From Cellulosimicrobium protaetiae (GTDB lineage: Bacteria; Actinomycetota; Actinomycetes; Actinomycetales; Cellulomonadaceae): 64,000 bases of DNA. The position numbers were made by a program, and so were the translations under genes. Under the pieces are notes generated by a model that searched no databases, was not told the origin of the DNA, and saw only the letters and a list, made by a program, of their open reading frames with translations. The stretch lies in assembly GCF_009708005.2 (NCBI RefSeq), contig NZ_CP052757.1, positions 1,240,001-1,304,000 on the forward strand. Reading direction: 5' to 3'. Positions 42,760-50,163 of the stretch are shown in pieces. Within the stretch, counting starts at the first letter, position 1; every line of letters starts with the position of its first letter.

Positions 42760-43356
42760 ATGCCGTTCGAGTTCCCCGAGGGTCTCGCGCCCGAGGTCTA
42801 CCCGCTCGCCTGGCTCGTCGGGAGCTGGCGCGGCGAGGGGTTCGTCAAGTACCCGGGCATCGAGGAGACGCCGTTCGTCCACGACGTCGTGTTCGACCAC
42901 GACGGCGGCCCGTACCTGCGGTACGAGTCGACGCTGCGCGTCCTCGACGCCGAGGTGCCCGAGACGGTCCCCGACGAGGGGGAGTGGCCGGAGCGGGACG
43001 CCGCGACGCTGGACGCCGCGGCCGCCGAGGGAACCGTGTGGTCGACCGAGACCGGGTACTGGCGCGTGTCGACCGACCGGCCCGACGGCCTCGAGGACGA
43101 CCGCCACCCGCTCGAGGTACTGATAGCCGACCCCGCGGGCCGCGTCTCCGTGTACCTCGGCGCTGCCGGCAACGGGCGCGTCGACCTGGCGAGCGACCTC
43201 ATCGCCCGGACCTCGACCGCCTCGGAGATCACGGCCTCGAAGCGGCTGTACGGGTTCGTCGAGGGCCAGCTCCTGTGGGTGTGGGAATTGGCGGCCTTCG
43301 GTGAGCCGTTGCAGTCGTACGCGTCCGCGAAGCTGACCCGGCGCCCGACGGCCTGA
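42760..43356 (+). CDS. Nitrobindin / FABP-like heme-binding beta-barrel protein
   Basis: A 198-residue protein of the THAP4/nitrobindin (DUF1794) family. The signature WLVGSWRGEGFVKYPGI contains the G-x-W-x-G-x-G motif near residue 23, and SKRLYGFVEGQLLWVWEL forms the closing strands. Homologues bind ferric heme in a beta-barrel and react with NO or peroxynitrite. ATG at 42760 follows GGGAGGGGG. The ygfZ gene follows after 59 bp, the usual actinobacterial arrangement. Confidence 0.88.
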   Translation: MPFEFPEGLAPEVYPLAWLVGSWRGEGFVKYPGIEETPFVHDVVFDHDGGPYLRYESTLRVLDAEVPETVPDEGEWPERDAATLDAAAAEGTVWSTETGYWRVSTDRPDGLEDDRHPLEVLIADPAGRVSVYLGAAGNGRVDLASDLIARTSTASEITASKRLYGFVEGQLLWVWELAAFGEPLQSYASAKLTRRPTA

Positions 43357-43415
43357 CCGGCAGGCCGGGCGAGCGCCCCGGCAGGCCCGGACGCGCCGAC
43401 GAAGGAGGACATCCC

Positions 43416-44558
43416 GTGACCACCGGCTACACCAGCCCGCTCCTGTCGCGCCACGGCGCGGTGCCCGCGACCGGCCCCGACGAGGGCGTCGCCTGGCACT
43501 ACGGCGACCCGACGGGTGAGCAGCGCGCCCTGCGCACGGGCGGCGCCGTCGTCGACCAGTCGCACCTGGGCGTCGTCACCGTGACCGGCCCGGACCGGCT
43601 GAGCTGGCTGCACTCCATCACGTCGCAGGACCTCACGAGCCTCGCGCCGCGCACGTCGACGGAGCTGCTGGTCCTCTCGCCGCAGGGGCACGTCGAGCAC
43701 GCCGCGTCCGTCGTCGACGACGGGGAGACGACGTGGCTCCTCACCGAGCGGTCGCACGCGGCCGACCTCGCGGCGTGGCTGGACCGCATGAAGTTCATGC
43801 TCCGCGTCGAGATCGCCGACGCGACCGACGACTGGGCGGCGCTCGGCGAGCCGGTCGACGCCGAGGGCGCGGAGGGCGAGCTGGTCACGTGGCGCGACCC
43901 GTGGCCGCGGGTCACCGGCGGGGGCACGCGCTACGGGCCCCCCGAGGACGAGCACCCGGGCACGGAGCGGCCGTGGCGGCTCGTGCTCGTGCCGCGGGCC
44001 GACCTCGCCGACGCCGTCGCGGCGCGCGAGGCGGCCGGGTGGCGGCTCGTGGGCACGTGGGCGAGCGAGGCCGCGCGCGTCGAGGCGTGGCGGCCGCGGC
44101 TCGCGACCGAGGTCGACCACCGGTCCATCCCGCACGAGACCGACTGGCTGCGCACCTCCGTCCACATGCACAAGGGCTGCTACCGCGGCCAGGAGACGAT
44201 CGCGCGCGTGCACAACCTCGGGCGCCCGCCGCGCCGGGTCGTCATGCTGCACCTCGACGGCTCCGGGCACCTGCTGCCCGTGCCCGGCGCCGAGGTCACG
44301 CTCGACGGGCGGGCCGTCGGTGCCGTGACGTCGGTCGCGCGGCACCACGAGCTCGGCCCGATCGCGCTCGCGGTCCTCAAGCGCAGCGTCCCCGAGGACG
44401 CCGAGCTCCTCGTCGACTGCGACGGCGGCGCGATCTCCGCGGCGCAGGAGGTCGTCGTCCCCGGCGAGGGGGTCTCGGTCGACCGCCCCGCACCGCGCGG
44501 CCCCGTCGGCCGGGGGATCACGCCCCGCGGCGAGGGTGCGCCGACGAGCATGCTGTGA
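43416..44558 (+). CDS. ygfZ: YgfZ/GcvT-domain folate-binding protein
   Basis: A 380-residue protein with the YgfZ motif KGCYRGQE near residue 253, whose Cys is essential in E. coli YgfZ. The N-terminal half (VVDQSHLGVVTVTGPDRLSW) is the GcvT-like folate-binding fold. YgfZ proteins use tetrahydrofolate to support maintenance or assembly of certain Fe-S enzymes. The GTG at 43416 follows GAAGGAGG. It overlaps the downstream transporter gene by 4 bp (GTGA). Confidence 0.92.
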   Translation: MTTGYTSPLLSRHGAVPATGPDEGVAWHYGDPTGEQRALRTGGAVVDQSHLGVVTVTGPDRLSWLHSITSQDLTSLAPRTSTELLVLSPQGHVEHAASVVDDGETTWLLTERSHAADLAAWLDRMKFMLRVEIADATDDWAALGEPVDAEGAEGELVTWRDPWPRVTGGGTRYGPPEDEHPGTERPWRLVLVPRADLADAVAAREAAGWRLVGTWASEAARVEAWRPRLATEVDHRSIPHETDWLRTSVHMHKGCYRGQETIARVHNLGRPPRRVVMLHLDGSGHLLPVPGAEVTLDGRAVGAVTSVARHHELGPIALAVLKRSVPEDAELLVDCDGGAISAAQEVVVPGEGVSVDRPAPRGPVGRGITPRGEGAPTSML

Positions 44559-45715
44559 CCGCGGAGCCGGGGGCCGGGCTCCCGTCGGGCCCGGCCTCGG
44601 GCCCCGGTGCGGTCGACGTCGCCCGCACGGCGTGGCGCCGGCTCCTCCTGCGAGCGCGGGTCCGCCAGGGCGCGTCGCGGGTCCGCGTGGCGCTGTGGCC
44701 CATCCTCCAGGCGTCGGCCGCCGCAGGTCTCGCGTTCGGCATCGCGCGGTACGGGCTCGAGCACACGGCGCCGTTCTTCGCGCCGGTCTCCGCGTGGATC
44801 TGCCTCGGGTTCAGCCAGGACCGCCAGCTCCGCCGCGTGCTCGAGGTCGCGGTGGGGGTCGCGATCGGCGTCGGCCTCGGGGACCTCGTGGTCCACGCGA
44901 TCGGCTCGGGCTGGTGGCAGGTCGCCGTCGTCCTCGCCGTCTCCGCGCTCGCCGCGCGTTTCATCGACCGCGGCGCGATGCTCACGACGCAGGCCGGGGT
45001 GCAGGCGATCGTCATCGTCGGGCTGCCGGCCGCGCAGGCGGGCGGACCCCTCGGCCGATGGACGGACGCCCTCGTGGGCGGAGGGGTCGCCCTCGCCGTC
45101 GCCGCGCTCACGCCGGGCGACCCGCGGCGGCGGCCCCGCCTGCTGGGCGCCGAGGCGGTGACCGAGCTCGCCGCCGTCCTGGACGTCCTCGCGCGCGGGC
45201 TCCGGGAGCGCGACCGCGCCGACCTCGAGGCGGCCCTCGTCAAGGGGCGGGCCTCCGAGGGGGCGCTCGAGGAGTGGCAGGCGTCCGCGTCGTCGGCGCG
45301 CGAGCTCGCGCGTGTGAGCGCGGCGGGGCTGCGGCACCGGGACGAGCTCGGCGGGCTCGAGCACCAGGCGGTGCTCGTGGACCGCGCGATGCGCAGCGTG
45401 CGCGTGCTGGCGCGGCGCGCGGTGCCCGTCGCGAGCGGCCCGGCCGGGCACGCTCTCGACGGCGTCGCCGACCTCGTGGCGCGGTTCGGCGCGGGCGTGC
45501 ACGTGCTCGCCGAGGCCGTCGGGGCGGGTCGCGACCCGGCCGTGGCGCGCGAGGTCCTCCTCGAGGTCGCGCACGGCGCCGACCCGCACGCGCTCGGTGA
45601 CGGGGACTGGCAGGTGCAGTCGCTCGTCATGCTCGTGCGGTCACCGATCGTGGACCTCCTCGAGGCGGCCGGGGCGTCGCCGCAGCAGGCGCGGGACGCG
45701 CTCCCGGAGCTCTGA
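44555..45715 (+). CDS. FUSC/aromatic acid exporter-like membrane protein
   Basis: A 386-residue protein with an N-terminal membrane domain of about six TM segments (ILQASAAAGLAFGIARYGL, FFAPVSAWICLGFSQDRQL, VGVAIGVGLGDLVVHAIGSG) and a C-terminal helical cytoplasmic domain (about 190-386). The TM domain matches FUSC/aromatic acid exporter (ArAE_1-like) proteins, which export small aromatic or other organic compounds. Substrate unknown. It is translationally coupled to ygfZ. Confidence 0.82.
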   Translation: MTAEPGAGLPSGPASGPGAVDVARTAWRRLLLRARVRQGASRVRVALWPILQASAAAGLAFGIARYGLEHTAPFFAPVSAWICLGFSQDRQLRRVLEVAVGVAIGVGLGDLVVHAIGSGWWQVAVVLAVSALAARFIDRGAMLTTQAGVQAIVIVGLPAAQAGGPLGRWTDALVGGGVALAVAALTPGDPRRRPRLLGAEAVTELAAVLDVLARGLRERDRADLEAALVKGRASEGALEEWQASASSARELARVSAAGLRHRDELGGLEHQAVLVDRAMRSVRVLARRAVPVASGPAGHALDGVADLVARFGAGVHVLAEAVGAGRDPAVAREVLLEVAHGADPHALGDGDWQVQSLVMLVRSPIVDLLEAAGASPQQARDALPEL

Positions 45716-45795
45716 CCGGTCGCCCCCGGCCGGGCTGGGCGAACCGGACGATCTTCACCCTGCACACGGGCGGCCCGGGCCGGTACGGTCGGGGC

Positions 45796-46116
45796 ATGGA
45801 GGTCCCCGTCAGCGCCCTGCGTGCCGAGCTCAAGTCGTGGATCGAGCGGGCCAGGGAGGGCGAGGAGGTCGTCATCACCGAGCGCGGCGTCCCCGTCGCA
45901 CGGCTGACCGGCGTCGCGACGTCCGACCTCGTCACCGAGCTCGTGCGCGACGGCGTCCTCGTCCCGGCGGCGGGCGAGCGCCCGGTCCACGCGGTACCCG
46001 TCGGGGACGACCCGGGCACGCGGGACACCGGGGCCGACGGCCCGCGGTCGCCCGACGGCGGGCGGACCGCTCGCGGCGGCGGCGTCGCCGCGCTCGTCCG
46101 CCGGATCCGGCGCTGA
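45796..46116 (+). CDS. Phd/YefM-type antitoxin
   Basis: A 106-residue protein. The N-terminal 50 residues (MEVPVSALRAELKSWIERAR, VVITERGVPVARLTGV) are the Phd/YefM DNA-binding antitoxin domain. The C-terminal half is disordered in character (Gly/Asp/Arg-rich, ending in an Arg-rich segment), longer than usual and probably the toxin-neutralising tail. It sits 9 bp before a PIN-domain gene and would repress the operon and inhibit the toxin. Confidence 0.85.
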   Translation: MEVPVSALRAELKSWIERAREGEEVVITERGVPVARLTGVATSDLVTELVRDGVLVPAAGERPVHAVPVGDDPGTRDTGADGPRSPDGGRTARGGGVAALVRRIRR

Positions 46117-46125
46117 GGCCCCGCG

Positions 46126-46563
46126 ATGGCCCTGGTGTACTTCGACGCGAGCGCGCTGGTGAAGCTCTGCGTCCCCGAGGCAGGCTCCGGCCTGGCGAGC
46201 CGCCTGTGGAACCGGGCGGACGTCGTCGTGACCAGCCGCCTCGCCGACGTCGAGGTGCGGGCCGCCCTCGCCGCGGGCCTCCGTGCCGGGGTGATCGACG
46301 AGCCCGGGCACGGGCGTGCCGTCGGTGTCTGGGAGGTGCTGGCCCCCGCGCTGCACGTGGTCGAGCTCTCCGGTGCCGTCGCCGACCGCGCGTCCCGCCT
46401 CGTCGCGAGCGGCTCGATGCGCAGCAACGACGCCGTGCACGTCGCGAGCGCGCTCGCGGTCACGCACGCCGACACGATCGTCGCGGCGTGGGACCCGCAC
46501 GTCGTGTCCGCGGCCCGCTCGGTCGGGCTGCGCGTGGTGCCGTGGCCGCTGGCCAGACCGTAG
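46126..46563 (+). CDS. PIN-domain toxin (VapC-like ribonuclease)
   Basis: A 145-residue PIN domain with all four acidic residues: Asp in LVYFDASALVK (near 7), Glu in ADVEVRAAL (near 43), Asp in RSNDAVHVAS (near 104) and Asp in AAWDPHV (near 122). Family members cleave tRNA or rRNA in a Mg-dependent way. It is paired with the Phd-type antitoxin upstream. ATG at 46126. Confidence 0.88.
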   Translation: MALVYFDASALVKLCVPEAGSGLASRLWNRADVVVTSRLADVEVRAALAAGLRAGVIDEPGHGRAVGVWEVLAPALHVVELSGAVADRASRLVASGSMRSNDAVHVASALAVTHADTIVAAWDPHVVSAARSVGLRVVPWPLARP

Positions 46564-46567
46564 GCTC

Positions 46568-46909
46568 GTGCCCGTGGGAATCATCGGGTCGCTGCAGTGG
46601 ATCGTCTACCTCGTCCTCACGCTCGTCGTGTTCGGGACGCAGCTCTTCGCGCTCGTCGACGCGATCAGGCGTCCGGCCGGAGCGTTCACGGCCGAGGGCA
46701 AGCTCACCAAGCCGATCTGGCTCGGGATCCTCGCCGTCGCGGCGGCGCTCGGCTTCCTCTCGCTCCCGATCGGCGGGCCGAACCTCGGGTTCCTGGGGCT
46801 CATCGCCGTCGTCGCGGCGATCGTCTACCTGGTCGACGTGCGCCCGCGCCTCCAGCCCTACGGCAACGGCCGCGGCAACGGGTCGTCCGGCCGCCCGGGC
46901 GGCTGGTGA
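46568..46909 (+). CDS. DUF2516 membrane protein
   Basis: A 113-residue protein with three TM segments: LQWIVYLVLTLVVFGTQLFAL, IWLGILAVAAALGFLSL and LGFLGLIAVVAAIVYLVDV. The motif FALVDAIRRPAGAF..GKLTKPIWL is typical of DUF2516, an actinobacterial family of unknown function. GTG at 46568 or 46574 are both possible. The stop overlaps the asparaginase start (GTGA), so it is in an operon with that gene. Confidence 0.85.
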   Translation: MPVGIIGSLQWIVYLVLTLVVFGTQLFALVDAIRRPAGAFTAEGKLTKPIWLGILAVAAALGFLSLPIGGPNLGFLGLIAVVAAIVYLVDVRPRLQPYGNGRGNGSSGRPGGW

Positions 46910-47934
46910 GCGCGCCGGTGGCCGAGCAGGTCGACGGGGGGATCGAGCGAGCCGCGGTCCCGCTCGCGGAGGTCGTGCGCGGTGACCTCGTGGAGTCGGT
47001 CCACACCGGGCACCTCGTCGCGCTGGGCGCGGACGGCGCGTCGGTCCTGGAGCGTGGCCACGCCGACGCCGTGATCTGGCCGCGCTCGAGCGTCAAGCCG
47101 TTCCAGGCCGTCGCGATGCTGCGGCACGGGCTCGTGCTGCCGCCGCGCCTCCTCGCGCTCGCCGCGGCGAGCCACAACGGGGAGCCGGAGCACCTCGCGG
47201 GCGTCCGGGAGATCCTCGCGGGCGCCGGGCTCGACGAGACCGCGCTCCGCAACACCCCGGACATGCCGCTCCACCCGCCGGCCGCGTTCGCGTGGCAGCT
47301 CGAGGGCCACGGCCCGTCGGCCCTGACGCAGAACTGCTCCGGCAAGCACGCGGCGATGCTCGCGACGTGCGTCGCCGCCGGCTGGGACACGGCCACCTAC
47401 CTGGACGTCGACCACCCGCTGCAGGTCGCGGTCCGGGAGACGATCGCGGAGGCGACCGGGGTGCCGGTCGAGCACGTGACGGTCGACGGCTGCGGCGCGC
47501 CGCTCTTCTCGACGACCGTGCGCGGTCTCGCCCGGGCCTTCGGCCGGCTCGCCGCCGCCCCGGTGCGGGACCCCGGCTCGCCCGAGGCGGCGGTCGCGCG
47601 TGCGATGGCGGCGTTCCCGGAGATGGTCGGCGGCACCGGGCGGGACGCGACGCTCGCGATGCGCGCGGTCCCCGGCCTGGTCGCCAAGGACGGTGCGGAC
47701 GGCGTCTACGGCGCCGGGCTGCCCGACGGCGGCGGGCTCGCCTTCAAGGTGCTCGACGGCGGCTCCCGGCCGCGGCCGGCGGTGCTCGCCGCCGCGCTCC
47801 GGCACCTCGGGGCGCTCGGCGTCGCCGGGGCGGACGACGCGGCCCTGACCGCGCTCGGCGACGTGCCCGTGCTCGGCGCGGGCCGGCCCGTGGGGTCGGT
47901 GCGGCCGGTGCTCGACGCGGAGCGGCCCTCGTGA
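46906..47934 (+). CDS. Asparaginase (type II thermolabile, Rhizobium AnsA-like)
   Basis: A 342-residue enzyme of the plant-independent AnsA family, unrelated to E. coli asparaginases. Motifs are [16 protein letters not shown] (Ser-Lys-x-x-Lys-like SSVKPF), [31 protein letters not shown] and [17 protein letters not shown]. It would hydrolyse asparagine to aspartate and ammonia in the cytoplasm. It is coupled by GTGA overlaps to DUF2516 upstream and dtd downstream. Confidence 0.9.
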   Translation: MSAPVAEQVDGGIERAAVPLAEVVRGDLVESVHTGHLVALGADGASVLERGHADAVIWPRSSVKPFQAVAMLRHGLVLPPRLLALAAASHNGEPEHLAGVREILAGAGLDETALRNTPDMPLHPPAAFAWQLEGHGPSALTQNCSGKHAAMLATCVAAGWDTATYLDVDHPLQVAVRETIAEATGVPVEHVTVDGCGAPLFSTTVRGLARAFGRLAAAPVRDPGSPEAAVARAMAAFPEMVGGTGRDATLAMRAVPGLVAKDGADGVYGAGLPDGGGLAFKVLDGGSRPRPAVLAAALRHLGALGVAGADDAALTALGDVPVLGAGRPVGSVRPVLDAERPS

Positions 47935-48371
47935 GGGCCGTCGTGCAGCGCGTCGCGCGCGCGAGCGTGAGCGTCGTCGCCGAGGACGGGACGACGGAGG
48001 TCGTGGGGGCGATCGACCGCCCGGGGCTGCTCGCGCTCGTCGGCGTGACCCACGACGACGGCGACGCCCAGGTCGAGACGATCGCGCGCAAGATCGCGGA
48101 GCTCCGGATCCTCGCGGGGGAGCGGTCCGTCCTGGACGACGGGGCGCCCGTCCTCGTCGTCAGCCAGTTCACGCTCTACGCGGACACGAGGAAGGGCCGC
48201 CGCCCGTCGTGGAACGGCGCGGCGCCCGGGCCGGTCGCCGAGCCGCTGGTCGACGCGGTCGTCGAGCGGCTCCGGGCGCGCGGCGTCGAGGTCGCGACCG
48301 GCCGGTTCGGTGCGCACATGGCCGTCGACCTGGTCAACGACGGCCCGGTGACGCTCCTCCTCGAGGCGTGA
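47931..48371 (+). CDS. dtd: D-aminoacyl-tRNA deacylase
   Basis: A 146-residue protein with both Dtd signatures: [19 protein letters not shown] near residue 76, carrying the SQxT motif, and the Gly-x-Pro equivalent near the C-terminus in [12 protein letters not shown] (NxGPVT). It removes D-amino acids and glycine wrongly attached to tRNA. GTG at 47931 overlaps the asparaginase stop. It converges on corA with a 9-bp gap. Confidence 0.95.
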   Translation: MRAVVQRVARASVSVVAEDGTTEVVGAIDRPGLLALVGVTHDDGDAQVETIARKIAELRILAGERSVLDDGAPVLVVSQFTLYADTRKGRRPSWNGAAPGPVAEPLVDAVVERLRARGVEVATGRFGAHMAVDLVNDGPVTLLLEA

Positions 48372-48380
48372 CCCCGGCGC

Positions 48381-49433
48381 CTACCGCAGCCAGCCCCGCC
48401 GCTTGATGTACGCGAGCGGGATGACGGCGGCCACGAGCGTCAGGAGCACCGTGAGCGTGAAGCCGTACGGCCGGTCGAGCTCGGGCATGTGCGTGAAGTT
48501 CATGCCGTAGAACGACGCGATGAGCGTCGGGGGCAGGAACACGGCCGTGATGATCGTGAACACCTTGACGATCTGCGCCTGCTTCACGTCGAGCGAGGTC
48601 ATGATGGCCTGCTGGAGGTAGCGCACCTTGTCGTGCTCGAAGCTCGCGTGCTCCTTCACCCCGTCGACGTCCGCGACGAGCGTCTCCACGAGCCCCGCGA
48701 GCACGGGGTCGGAGTCCGCGATCTCGCTGCGCAGGTGCCGCGCCGCACGCGCGAGCGACAGCTGGGACTCCTGCGCGCGCGAGACGATCTCCTCGGCGCG
48801 GTTCATGCGCGTGATCGTGTCCTGCATGTCGCTCACGCCGATCTCCCGGCCGCGCGCGTCGACGCCGCGCGTCGCCTCGTCGATCTCGTCGCTCATGTCC
48901 TCGAGGAGGTCGCTCGCGTGCGCGACGACGCGGTCGGCCGCCTCGTTGAGCGCGTACAGCAGCGCGTAGGCGACGCCGTAGGACGAGCCGATGAGCCACG
49001 GGGTGCGGCGCATGCGGGCGATCGCCTTGTCGAAGACCGCGTAGTGGCGCTGCGGCTGGGCCGTCACGACGACGTCGGGGGACAGGGCGAGCACGATGCG
49101 CTCGTGCACGACCCGGTCGCCGTCGCGCCGGGTCGCCGTCACGGGGAGGTACACGTGCGCGTCCGTCTCCCAGACGCGGCCGCCGGCGGTCGCGAAGTCG
49201 ACGCCGTGCCGCACGGCCCGGGCCGCGGCGTCGGGGTCGCCCGCCGCGACCTGGACCCAGCGCGACCGCAGGACCCGCGGGTCGAACCGGGGCGAACCGG
49301 TGCTGTGGGCTCGCAGGTCGGTCCCGCCGCGCGCGGGCGCGGGCAGCGGTCGGTCGGCAGTGCCGCTGCCGTACGCGGTGCTGACGCTGCGCGCCGGGGT
49401 GAGCCCGGCCGCCTCGGGGAGCGTCGTCGTCAT
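48381..49433 (-). CDS. corA: CorA-family magnesium/divalent cation channel
   Basis: A 350-residue protein. The cytoplasmic alpha/beta N-terminal domain and long stalk helix (RMNRAEEIVSRAQESQLSLA) precede two C-terminal TM helices, with the selectivity motif YGMNFTHMPE between them and a basic tail (IKRRGWLR). This is the canonical CorA architecture. The first 40 residues are low complexity. Its ATG overlaps the stop of a small membrane protein gene upstream (TGATG), so expression is coupled to it. Confidence 0.93.
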   Translation of the reverse strand: MTTTLPEAAGLTPARSVSTAYGSGTADRPLPAPARGGTDLRAHSTGSPRFDPRVLRSRWVQVAAGDPDAAARAVRHGVDFATAGGRVWETDAHVYLPVTATRRDGDRVVHERIVLALSPDVVVTAQPQRHYAVFDKAIARMRRTPWLIGSSYGVAYALLYALNEAADRVVAHASDLLEDMSDEIDEATRGVDARGREIGVSDMQDTITRMNRAEEIVSRAQESQLSLARAARHLRSEIADSDPVLAGLVETLVADVDGVKEHASFEHDKVRYLQQAIMTSLDVKQAQIVKVFTIITAVFLPPTLIASFYGMNFTHMPELDRPYGFTLTVLLTLVAAVIPLAYIKRRGWLR

Positions 49434-49624
49434 CAGACACCTCCGGCGGTGACGTGCGCGAGCAGCAGCGCGACGCAGATGAACAGGTACAGGCCGACGG
49501 TGAAGGAGATGGACTGCCGTTCGAGGTTCGGTCGACGGGCGCGCCGGCGGTCGTCTCGGGGCACGCGCAGGGGTGTGCGCGGCGGGCGGGTCCGGGTCTG
49601 GGTGGCAGGCGAGCGCGAGGTCAT
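49433..49624 (-). CDS. 63-residue membrane protein coupled to corA
   Basis: A basic, Arg/Pro/Thr-rich cytoplasmic N-terminus (about 40 residues) precedes one TM helix (SISFTVGLYLFICVALLLAHV). The ATG at 49624 follows AAAGGA at good spacing, and the stop overlaps the corA start by one base (TGATG). A ribosome site plus coupling argue that it is a real gene. Candidate roles are regulation or stabilisation of CorA, inferred from position only. Confidence 0.7.
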   Translation of the reverse strand: MTSRSPATQTRTRPPRTPLRVPRDDRRRARRPNLERQSISFTVGLYLFICVALLLAHVTAGGV

Positions 49625-50163
49625 GGTGGTCGTCCTTTCCGGCGGGCGGACGGCACCGGCTCGGCCACGGGGTGGGTGGGCGGGCGCGGGCGCGTCGGCG
49701 GTCCTCGGCGGGTGGTCCAGGGGCGCGCACGTCGGCGCGCGTGGAGCGCACTGGCGACCTCCCCGCGGGGCGGGACGACCGGTCGGGACGGGGCGGACCC
49801 GGCTGTGCCGCGGGCCTCGAGGTCAGGCGGCCGGTCGCGTGCCACGGAGGGCGAGCGCGCAGTGCACGGTTCTATGACTGCTGCCGTCCGGCATGGGGCT
49901 CACCTCGCTCTCGTGGCGGCGGCGCGCACGGCGCCGCACCCGGGTCGGGGCGCACGGGGACCGGGGCCACGACGGGGATCGGGGTCAGGCTAGCCCGCCG
50001 GACGGGGCGGGGCAAGCGTGTGCGCAGGGCGCTCCCGCCTACCAGCCTCGGGTGGCGACCGTGTGACGGCCGGGAAACGATGAAGTGATACTCCGTTTAC
50101 GGAGGGTTGTTAACATTTCACCCGGTCGACGGGCGACGAAGCCCCCGGACGGAGGGTCCGACA
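49625..50163. other. 539-bp intergenic region between the corA operon and the LuxR-type gene
   Basis: Divergent genes flank it. It is very GC-rich and repetitive on the corA side, with no believable coding frame. On the minus strand AGGTGAGCCCC (49905-49895) followed by ATGCCGGACGGCAGCAG weakly resembles the start of a magnesium (M-box) riboswitch. On the LuxR side an AT-richer segment at 50075-50120 (CTCCGTTTACGGAG, GTTAAC) probably holds the promoter. Confidence 0.5.
50091..50104. promoter_or_regulatory. Inverted repeat upstream of the LuxR-type gene
   Basis: CTCCGT-TT-ACGGAG, a 6-bp perfect inverted repeat 60 bp before the start codon in the only AT-rich part of the intergenic region. Candidate operator. 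Confidence 0.45.
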
